This document shows, in pieces, positions 55,008-61,415 of a DNA stretch of 64,000 bases. The DNA lies in assembly GCF_013409985.1 (NCBI RefSeq), contig NZ_JACCBY010000001.1:1240001-1304000 (forward strand), written 5' to 3'. Origin of the DNA: Sphingomonas melonis (GTDB taxonomy: Bacteria > Pseudomonadota > Alphaproteobacteria > Sphingomonadales > Sphingomonadaceae). The notes beneath the pieces are model-generated. The model did not search any database, was not told where the DNA came from, and worked only from the letters and a program-made list of their open reading frames with translations. A program made the translations under genes and the position numbers. Position 1 is the first letter of the stretch, and every line of letters starts with the position of its first letter.

Positions 55008-56150
55008 ATGCGTCTTGCTCTGTTTGCCGCCTTGCCGATCACGCTCATTGCCTGCTCGGGGAACGCCCCCGCGACCGAGGGGGACGCGCAGGCGGGCGAG
55101 ACGCCGCCCTCGGCCAAGCCGTTCCGCGCGACGGTGGTCGCCAATTTCGTCTCGCCCTGGGCGCTCGCCTTCCTTCCCGACGACCGGATCGTGGTGACCG
55201 AGAAGGCGGGGCAGATGATCCTGCTGTCGCCCGACGGCAAGCGCCGCCAGACGATCGCGACGCTTCCCGTCGATGCGGCGGGGCAGGGCGGGCTGATGGA
55301 CGTCGTCCCCGCGCCCGATTTCGCGGCGAGCAAGCGGATCTATTTCAGCTATTCGACCAAGGGCGCGGGCGGCAAGGGCGTCGTGCTGGCACGCGGCCGG
55401 CTGCGCGACGACGGCCGGGGCGGCGACCGGCTCGGCGAGATCGAGGCGCTGTTCCAGGCGCGACCGTTCGTCGAGGGCGACGGCCATTACTCGGGCCGTA
55501 TCGCTTTCGCGCCCGACGGCGAATCGCTGTTCTTCACCAACGGCGAGCGGCAGAAATTCACCCCCGCGCAGGACCCGCAGGCGACGCTCGGCAAGGTGCT
55601 GCGGCTGACGCTCGACGGCAAGCCGGCGCCGGGCAACCCGCTCGCCGCCAAGGGTTTCGCGCCCGAGGTGTGGAGCTATGGCCATCGCAACCTGCTCGGC
55701 ATCGCCTTCGACAGCGAGGGGCGTTTGTGGGAGCAGGAGATGGGGCCGAAGGGTGGCGACGAGGTCAATCTCATCATGCCCGGGCGCAATTACGGCTGGC
55801 CCAACGTGTCGAACGGCAGCCATTACGACGGCCGCGACATCCCCGATCATGCGCCGGGTGACGGCTACGAACCGCCCAAGGTGTGGTGGAATCCGGTGAT
55901 CTCGCCGGGCGGGCTGATGATCTATTCGGGCAAGATGTTCCCGCAATGGCGGGGGGATGCGTTCATCGGGGGATTGTCGTCGCAGTCGCTGGTCCGCGTC
56001 GACCTAGACGGGCAGGATGCGAGGAAGGGCGATCAATGGCCGATGGGCGCGCGTATCCGCGACGTCGATCAGGGGCCGGACGGTGCGATCTGGCTGATCG
56101 AGGATGGCGGCAAGTCGCAGGGGCGGTTGATCCGGCTGACGGCGAATTAA
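55008..56150 (+). CDS. PQQ-dependent sugar dehydrogenase, lipoprotein (YliI/soluble GDH-like)
   Basis: 380 aa. Signal and lipobox in MRLALFAALPITLIACSG anchor it in the periplasmic membrane. Six-bladed beta-propeller with VVANFVSPWALAFLPDDRIVVTEKAGQ, GLMDVVPAPDF, GDGHYSGRIAF (active-site His), NLLGIAFD, EMGPKGGDEVNLIMPGRNYGWP and VDQGPDGAIWLIED. Oxidises aldoses using PQQ and Ca2+; no PQQ synthesis genes in the window. Divergent from rimP. Confidence 0.92.
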   Translation: MRLALFAALPITLIACSGNAPATEGDAQAGETPPSAKPFRATVVANFVSPWALAFLPDDRIVVTEKAGQMILLSPDGKRRQTIATLPVDAAGQGGLMDVVPAPDFAASKRIYFSYSTKGAGGKGVVLARGRLRDDGRGGDRLGEIEALFQARPFVEGDGHYSGRIAFAPDGESLFFTNGERQKFTPAQDPQATLGKVLRLTLDGKPAPGNPLAAKGFAPEVWSYGHRNLLGIAFDSEGRLWEQEMGPKGGDEVNLIMPGRNYGWPNVSNGSHYDGRDIPDHAPGDGYEPPKVWWNPVISPGGLMIYSGKMFPQWRGDAFIGGLSSQSLVRVDLDGQDARKGDQWPMGARIRDVDQGPDGAIWLIEDGGKSQGRLIRLTAN

Positions 56151-56151
56151 A

Positions 56152-56350
56152 TCCTCCCCCGCCAGGGGGAGGTGGCACGGCGAAGCCGTGACGGAGGGGG
56201 AGGATACGGTAGACATGCCGTATGCGGAAACGCCCCCTCCACCACCCGCTGACGCGGGCGGTTCCAGTGCAGGGTTGGATTGCCCCCGGCAATCCAAGAT
56301 CATGCCGGGGGCATGATCGACCCTGCACTCCCGCTAAAGCGGGGGAGGAA
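56152..56350. repeat. Family B repeat with extended right arm
   Basis: TCCTCCCCCGCCAGGGGGAGG, GGCACGGCGAAGCCGTGACGGAGGGGG, CCCCCTCCACCACCCGC, then a second hairpin (GTGCAGGGTTGGATTGCCCC facing CATGCCGGGGGCATG) and CCCGCTAAAGCGGGGGAGG. Longest copy. Terminal GGGGGAGGAA lies 17 bases from the next ATG, with a second AGAAGGAA nearer. Confidence 0.75.
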
Positions 56351-56366
56351 TTGAGAAGGAACGACC

Positions 56367-57185
56367 ATGACCAAACCCCTGATCGGCCGTGACACGCGGC
56401 TGTGCATGTCGCTGTCGGCGCGGCCGAGCAATTTCGGGACGCGCTTCCACAACCGGCTCTACGAGCTGCTCGGGCTCGATTATGTCTACAAGGCGTTCAC
56501 CACCACCGATCTGCCCGCCGCGATCGGCGGCATCCGCGCGCTCGGCATCCGCGGCTGCGCGATCTCGATGCCGTTCAAGGAGGCGGTGATCCCGCTGCTC
56601 GACGAACTGGAAGGCTCGGCGGCAGCGATCGACAGCGTCAACACGATCGTCAACGACGACGGCCGGCTGACTGGCCACAATACCGATTATTCGGCGGTGC
56701 GCACGCTGGTCGAACAGGCTGGAGTGGCGGCGGGTACGACGGCGATGCTGCGCGGTTCGGGCGGCATGGGCAAGGCGGTGGCGACCGCTTTGCGCGACGC
56801 CGGACTGACCCGTGGCACGATCGTCGCGCGCAACGAGGCCGCGGGCCGCGCGCTCGCCGCCTCGGTCGGCTGGGATTGGGCAGCGGAGGTCGACGGGCGC
56901 ACTGCCGGCCTGATCGCCAACGTCACGCCGCTCGGCATGGAAGGGCCGGACGCGGATGCGCTGGCGTTTGACCGCGACACGATCGCGGCGGCGGAGCTGG
57001 TGCTCGACGCAGTGGCGCTGCCGCCCGATACGCCGCTGCTCCGCGCCGCGCGTGACGCCGGCAAGCGGGTGATCACCGGCGCGGCGATCGGCACGCTCCA
57101 GGCGCTGGAGCAGTTCGTGCTCTACACCGGCGTCACGCCGACGCCCGAGCAGGTCGCCGACGCGGAGCGGGTGGCGCGGGGGTAA
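56367..57185 (+). CDS. Shikimate dehydrogenase-like protein (SdhL type)
   Basis: 272 aa, NAD(P) oxidoreductase fold. CMSLSARPSNFGTRFHNRLYE replaces the usual GxPIxHSxSPxIHN of AroE but keeps two Ser; SMPFKEAVI contributes the catalytic Lys, NTIVNDDGRLTGHNTDY the Asp, and GSGGMGKAVATALRDAG the cofactor loop. The N-terminal pattern matches the shikimate dehydrogenase-like (SdhL, HI0607) class, reported to be poorly active on shikimate. The true AroE is not in the window. Confidence 0.85.
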   Translation: MTKPLIGRDTRLCMSLSARPSNFGTRFHNRLYELLGLDYVYKAFTTTDLPAAIGGIRALGIRGCAISMPFKEAVIPLLDELEGSAAAIDSVNTIVNDDGRLTGHNTDYSAVRTLVEQAGVAAGTTAMLRGSGGMGKAVATALRDAGLTRGTIVARNEAAGRALAASVGWDWAAEVDGRTAGLIANVTPLGMEGPDADALAFDRDTIAAAELVLDAVALPPDTPLLRAARDAGKRVITGAAIGTLQALEQFVLYTGVTPTPEQVADAERVARG

Positions 57186-57205
57186 GCGCCGCCCTCGATC
57201 CCTGC

Positions 57206-57270
57206 GTCATCCCAGCGGAAGCCGGGACCCCGACATCGTGTCCATGGGTCCCGGCTTTCGCCGGGGTGAC
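57206..57270. repeat. REP-like hairpin, variant of family A
   Basis: GTCATCCCAGCGGAAGCCGGGACC (57206-) pairs with GGGTCCCGGCTTTCGCCGGGGTGAC (-57270) at most positions. It separates the SdhL gene from the thioesterase and may serve as terminator for both convergent transcripts. Confidence 0.75.
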
Positions 57271-57281
57271 GAAGAAGCGGA

Positions 57282-57677
57282 TCAATCCCGCACGATCAGA
57301 TAGTTCATCCGCGCGCTTGCGATCGGTTTGGCGCGGTCGTCCTGCCACGCCACCGCCTCGACATTGGCGATGCGCGTGCCGAGCCGGGTCACGATCCCCT
57401 CGGCCTGCGTCGGCTTGTCGCGACCGCCGCGCATGAAGTCGACGGTGACGTTGACCGGCTTGATCCGGCCGCCGCCCTCCTCGGCAAGCGCATGTTGCAG
57501 CGAGACGATCGCCGCCACCTCGAGCAGGCCCGCGATCGCGCCGCCGTGCAGGAAGCCGGGCCGCCCCAGCACGTCATCCGCGAACGGCAGCGACAGGATC
57601 GGCGCCGCGCCGTCGCGCGGGGTCAGCGTGATGCCGAGCAATTTGGCATAAGGCGGCAGGCTGGCCTGTGGCGTCAT
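57282..57677 (-). CDS. PaaI-family hotdog thioesterase
   Basis: 131 aa. Hotdog fold with GRPGFLHGGAIAGLLEVAAIVSLQHAL (central helix HGG) and IVTRLGTRIANVEAVAWQDD. Probably hydrolyses an acyl-CoA. ATG at 57677 overlaps the stop of the upstream thioesterase gene (ATGA), a tandem pair that likely forms a hetero-oligomer or two functions in one pathway. Confidence 0.9.
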   Translation of the reverse strand: MTPQASLPPYAKLLGITLTPRDGAAPILSLPFADDVLGRPGFLHGGAIAGLLEVAAIVSLQHALAEEGGGRIKPVNVTVDFMRGGRDKPTQAEGIVTRLGTRIANVEAVAWQDDRAKPIASARMNYLIVRD

Positions 57678-58099
57678 GCCATCGCATCCATCAGCATGAA
57701 CGTCCCCGCGACATGCGCGAGCGGATCGTCGGGAGTCTCGTCATAGGCGATGCCGCGCACGAAGGCGATCGAGCGGGTAAGGCGCAGGCACTCGCCGCGG
57801 CCAATCACCGTCCGCCCCGGCACCGCCGGGCGCAGATAGTCGACGCGGAGGTCGAGCGTCGCCTGGGGCGCGAACTTGTTGCGCTTGACCCACACTGCGA
57901 TGCTCGTCGCCATGTCCATCAGCGCGATGATCGGTCCCGAGGCGAGCACGCCGCTCGCCGGATCGCCGACCAGCGCGTCGGTATAGGGCAGGGCCAGCTC
58001 GACCCAGCCGTCGCCGCGGCCGTGATAGCCGATGCCCAGCGCCCCGGCATGACCACCGAACCGGTGCGCCATGAAGGCGTCGATGTTGAAGCCGCTCAT
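57674..58099 (-). CDS. PaaI-family hotdog thioesterase, second copy
   Basis: 141 aa. GDPASGVLASGPIIALMDMATSIAVWV is the hotdog core with GPIIALMD where the HGG usually stands, and CLRLTRSIAFVRGIAYDE follows. Catalytic Asp in MDMATS. Divergent from the enoyl-CoA hydratase gene, suggesting work on the same acyl-CoA. ATG 58120 (seven codons upstream) is possible; neither has a strong ribosome site. Confidence 0.82.
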   Translation of the reverse strand: MSGFNIDAFMAHRFGGHAGALGIGYHGRGDGWVELALPYTDALVGDPASGVLASGPIIALMDMATSIAVWVKRNKFAPQATLDLRVDYLRPAVPGRTVIGRGECLRLTRSIAFVRGIAYDETPDDPLAHVAGTFMLMDAMA

Positions 58100-58179
58100 G
58101 CCTTTGTCTCTACACGCCATCGGCGGTAGCGCAACGCGCGGGGTGGCGGTAGCGTGGCGATACGGACGCCCCACCCGTC

Positions 58180-58246
58180 CCGTTTGCCCTGAGCTTGTCG
58201 AAGGGCGTGAGTCCCACGGTGCTTCTACAGGCTCGGCACGAACGGG
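58180..58246. repeat. Family C inverted pair
   Basis: CGTTTGCCCTGAGCTTGTCG AAGGGC (58190-58205) faces GCTTCTACAGGCTCGGCACG (58221-58240), degenerate. Lies in the crotonase promoter region. Confidence 0.65.
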
Positions 58247-58271
58247 TTGGAGCGGGCAATGGGAGAGAGCC

Positions 58272-59051
58272 ATGAACGATCGCGTCACCCTCAACGTCAC
58301 CGACGGGATCGCCGACGTCCGGCTTGCGCGCGCGGACAAGATGAATGCGATCGACCCGGCGATGTTCACCGCGATCGGCGCGACGATCGACGAACTCGCC
58401 GGGCGGCGCGACGTGCGCTGCGTCGTGCTGTCGGGCGAGGGCAGGGGGTTTTGCGCCGGCCTCGACATGGCGAGCATGGCGCAGGGCGGATCGGGGATGT
58501 CGACCGAGCGCAATGCGCAGGGCGCGATCCCGCCTCAGCACGTTACCTGGGGATGGCGGCAATTGGCGATGCCGGTCATTGCCGCGGTGCACGGCGTCGC
58601 CTTCGGCGGCGGCTTTCAGATCATGTCGGGCGCGGATATCCGCATCGCCGCGCCGGACACGCGCTTCGCGATCCGCGAGGCGCATTGGGGGCTGGTACCC
58701 GATATGGCGGGCTTTCCGATCTGGCGCGGGCTGGTGCGCGACGACGTGCTGCGCGAACTCGTCTATACCGCGCGCGAATTCGATGCGGCGGAGGCGCTGG
58801 CGCATGGTTTCGTGACGCGGCTGGCGGCGGACCCGCTCGCCGAGGCGCTGGCGCTGGCGCGGACGATCGCCGGGCGTAGCCCGCATGCGATCCGCGGCGC
58901 GAAGCGGCTGCTCAACATGGCGCACGATGCCGATCCGCGCGATATGCTCAAGGCGGAAACCGAAGAGCAGATGAAGGTGATCGGCAAGCGCAACATGATG
59001 GAGGCGGTCGCCGCCAATATGGCCAAGCGCGCGCCGGTGTTCGAGGATTGA
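58272..59051 (+). CDS. Crotonase/enoyl-CoA hydratase-family protein
   Basis: 259 aa, cytoplasmic. CoA oxyanion hole: GEGRGFCAGLDM and GVAFGGGFQIMSGADIRIA; catalytic region REAHWGLVPDMAGFP retains one acidic residue of the pair, so hydratase, isomerase or hydrolase activity are all possible. GGGAG 10 bases before ATG 58272. Divergent from the thioesterase pair across 172 bp. Function in fatty- or aromatic-acid breakdown is likely. Confidence 0.9.
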   Translation: MNDRVTLNVTDGIADVRLARADKMNAIDPAMFTAIGATIDELAGRRDVRCVVLSGEGRGFCAGLDMASMAQGGSGMSTERNAQGAIPPQHVTWGWRQLAMPVIAAVHGVAFGGGFQIMSGADIRIAAPDTRFAIREAHWGLVPDMAGFPIWRGLVRDDVLRELVYTAREFDAAEALAHGFVTRLAADPLAEALALARTIAGRSPHAIRGAKRLLNMAHDADPRDMLKAETEEQMKVIGKRNMMEAVAANMAKRAPVFED

Positions 59052-59084
59052 TCGGCAGCGTTCCGCGCCTACCCTCTGCCTGTC

Positions 59085-59157
59085 GCCGGCTTCGCCGTCT
59101 CTTCCCCCCCCGGCGGGAGAGGGAAAAGGCGCGCAGCGCCGCAGGGTGAGGGCAGGC
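59085..59157. repeat. Family B-related hairpin after the crotonase gene
   Basis: CCCTCTGCCTGTCGCCGGCTTCGCC, CCCCGGCGGGAGAGGGAAAAGG and CGCAGGGTGAGGGCAGG form two facing hairpins, similar to the element at 47831. Confidence 0.6.
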
Positions 59158-59177
59158 GGAACGTGCGTCAGGCTCGC

Positions 59178-59444
59178 TTACAGCACGACGGTTTCGGGCT
59201 TCGACTCCTCGATCGCCGCGAGCACCATCCGTTCCCACACCGCCGGATCGCCTGCCGCCGCCATCTTGCGGTCCGGCTCGCGCAGCGTCCGCAGCACTGC
59301 GCGCGCGTCCGCCAGATAGTCGCGCCACGCCAGATCGACCTGTTCGCCGGCGCTCTCGGCGTCGCCGCCGGCGTTGGCGCTGATCCGTTGCCCGGCGAGC
59401 ACGCGGGCGATCCGTTCAGGCAGCGGGGTGGTCGATATGTCCAT
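59178..59444 (-). CDS. Hypothetical protein, 88 aa
   Basis: Starts MDISTTPLPERIARVLAGQR; acidic, helical (VDLAWRDYLADARAVLRTLREPD), ends VLAAIEESKPETVVL. AGGAG 8 bases before the ATG. It follows the DEAD-box helicase in the same orientation but a strong hairpin separates them. No recognised domain. Confidence 0.78.
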   Translation of the reverse strand: MDISTTPLPERIARVLAGQRISANAGGDAESAGEQVDLAWRDYLADARAVLRTLREPDRKMAAAGDPAVWERMVLAAIEESKPETVVL

Positions 59445-59505
59445 GGCATCATCTCCTCTGCCGGAACAATGCCTCACATTGCAGCAGGTTGCCATGAATA
59501 CGGAA

Positions 59506-59535
59506 CGGCCCCGCGGGATCGCTCCCGCGGGGCCG
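59506..59535 (-). terminator. Terminator hairpin after the helicase gene
   Basis: CGGCCCCGCGGGA and TCCCGCGGGGCCG pair perfectly (13 bp) around a 4-base loop. It lies about 115 bases beyond the helicase stop and 60 bp before the 88-aa gene. Confidence 0.75.
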
Positions 59536-59557
59536 ATCGATGTCAGCACTTACTCCA

Positions 59558-59625
59558 CCCGTTCGCCCTGAGCCTGTCGAAGGGCCTGAGACCCAATGCC
59601 CTTCGACAGGCTCAGGGCAAACGGT
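59558..59625. repeat. Family C inverted pair
   Basis: CCGTTCGCCCTGAGCCTGTC...GGGC and GCCCTTCGACAGGCTCAGGGCAAACGG are near-perfect complements with a 15-base loop, just after the helicase stop codon; may stabilise its 3' end. Confidence 0.85.
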
Positions 59626-59648
59626 GTGGGTAGAAAGCTGGCTAGCGC

Positions 59649-61037
59649 TTAACGTGCCGCACCCGAGCCCTGGCCGCGACCACCGCCGCCGCCCGAACGG
59701 CCGCCGCGGCCACCGCCGCCGCTGCCACCACCGGCGCCGCCGCGCTGGCCGCCACGGCTGGCGTTGGCATAGTTGCGCGTCGCGGTCGGCGCATGCGTGG
59801 CGCGCGGACGCGCCGGCTGACGCTGGCCGCGCGGCAGGTCGGCGCGCGGCGCGGGATCGGCACCGATCGCCTTGACGCGGGTCGCCTTGATCTCGTTCGA
59901 CAGCGCGGTGAAATTGTCGGGCAGCGGCCGCACCGCGACCTTCTGACGCGTCAGCTTCTCGATGTCCTTGAGGTACGGACGCTCGTCGTCCGCGCAGAAG
60001 GCGACGGCGATGCCGCTCGCCCCGGCGCGCGCGGTGCGGCCGATGCGGTGGACATATTGCTCCGCCACGTTCGGCAGTTCGAAGTTGATGACGTGGCTGA
60101 CGCCCGAGACGTCGATGCCGCGCGCCGCGATATCGGTCGCGACCAGCACCTTGGTCTTGCCGTCCTTGAACTCGCCGAGCGCGCGCTCGCGCTGGCCCTG
60201 GCTCTTGTTGCCGTGGATCGCGTTCGCGGCGATGCCGTTGCCGGCGAGCAGCTTCACGACGCGGTCCGCACCATGCTTGGTGCGGGTGAAGACGAGCGCG
60301 CGATTGATCGTCGGATCCTGCAGCACGATCGTCAGCAGCGCCTGCTTCTCCGCCTGATTGACGAAGGTGACGTACTGGTCGACGCGCTCGGCGGTGGTCG
60401 AGGCGGGGACGACCGACACCGTCTTCGGCTCGTGCAGGAACTGGTTGGCGAGTTCGCGGATCGCCACCGGCATCGTCGCCGAGAAGAAGAGCGTCTGGCG
60501 CTTGCGCGGGATCATCCGCACGATCTTCTTGAGCGCGTGGATGAATCCGAGATCCATCATCTGGTCGGCTTCGTCGAGGACGAGGATCTCGATCATCGAC
60601 AGGTTGCACATGCCCTGTTCGACGAGGTCGATCAGGCGACCCGGCGTGGCGACGAGGATGTCGACGCCGCGGCTGAGGTCCTGGCGGTTCTTGTTGATGC
60701 TGGTGCCGCCGAACACGGTCGCGACCGACAGCTTGCTGAACTGGCCATAGCCGCGCGCATTGTCGGCGATCTGGCTGGCGAGCTCACGCGTCGGCGCGAG
60801 GACGAGCATGCGGCAATGCGTCGGCAGCACGCGCTTCTGGTTCTCGGTGAGGCGCTGGATCGAGGGCAGCACGAATGCGGCGGTCTTGCCGGTGCCGGTC
60901 TGCGCGATGCCGAGCAGGTCGCCGCCTTCGAGCAGGATCGGGATCGACTGCGCCTGGATCGGGGTGGGGGTGGTATAGCCTTTGGCTTCGAGCGCGCGGA
61001 CGAGCGGCTCGGCGAGGCCGAGAGTGGCGAATGACAT
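59649..61037 (-). CDS. DEAD-box RNA helicase (RhlE-like) with RGG tail
   Basis: 462 aa. Core of about 370 residues: Q motif (ALEAKGYTTPTPIQAQSIP), AQTGTGKTAAF, LVLAPTRELASQI, ATPGRLIDLV, DEADQMMDLGF, SATMP, DIAARGIDV and HRIGRTARAG. Residues from about 395 to the end are Gly/Arg-rich with RGGQRGG repeats (RNA-binding, phase-separation-prone in other helicases). Start MSFATLGL at 61037. Cold-shock or ribosome biogenesis helicase; regulation not visible. Confidence 0.96.
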   Translation of the reverse strand: MSFATLGLAEPLVRALEAKGYTTPTPIQAQSIPILLEGGDLLGIAQTGTGKTAAFVLPSIQRLTENQKRVLPTHCRMLVLAPTRELASQIADNARGYGQFSKLSVATVFGGTSINKNRQDLSRGVDILVATPGRLIDLVEQGMCNLSMIEILVLDEADQMMDLGFIHALKKIVRMIPRKRQTLFFSATMPVAIRELANQFLHEPKTVSVVPASTTAERVDQYVTFVNQAEKQALLTIVLQDPTINRALVFTRTKHGADRVVKLLAGNGIAANAIHGNKSQGQRERALGEFKDGKTKVLVATDIAARGIDVSGVSHVINFELPNVAEQYVHRIGRTARAGASGIAVAFCADDERPYLKDIEKLTRQKVAVRPLPDNFTALSNEIKATRVKAIGADPAPRADLPRGQRQPARPRATHAPTATRNYANASRGGQRGGAGGGSGGGGRGGRSGGGGGRGQGSGAAR

Positions 61038-61415
61038 GGAAACAACTTTCAAATCGGGCCTTACCCGCGCGCCGGCATCCATTGGGACACGGCTCGCAGG
61101 GGGCGGGGAAAACTGACACCCCGCGTGAATAGGGAAGCCCTGAGCGTATCGACCGAGGCGGAGCCGGGGGTGGCAGAGCCAACCCGTTCACGCTGCATGA
61201 CGCCTCGATGGGCTGCCATGTGCGCTGCAACGCGGCAAAAGTCAAGGCCGGCCGGAATCGGTTGCAAGTGTGTCCTCAAGCCAACCCTTCCGGCATCTTC
61301 GCGTTTATAATAGAAGTTTGCCTATCATCTTGCCTTGACTTGCTTCCGCCGCCCCATAGGCTCCCCGTCATTCGAGACCGCGAAGAGTGGCCGAATATCA
61401 GGGGATTAAAACATT
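61038..61415. other. Gene-free 378-bp region between helicase and autotransporter
   Basis: Holds the helicase 5' leader (C/G-rich, no clear motif) and the protease promoter region, where a TATAAT occurs at 61306-61311 without a good -35. I see no gene, tRNA or repeat of the families described. Confidence 0.5.
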
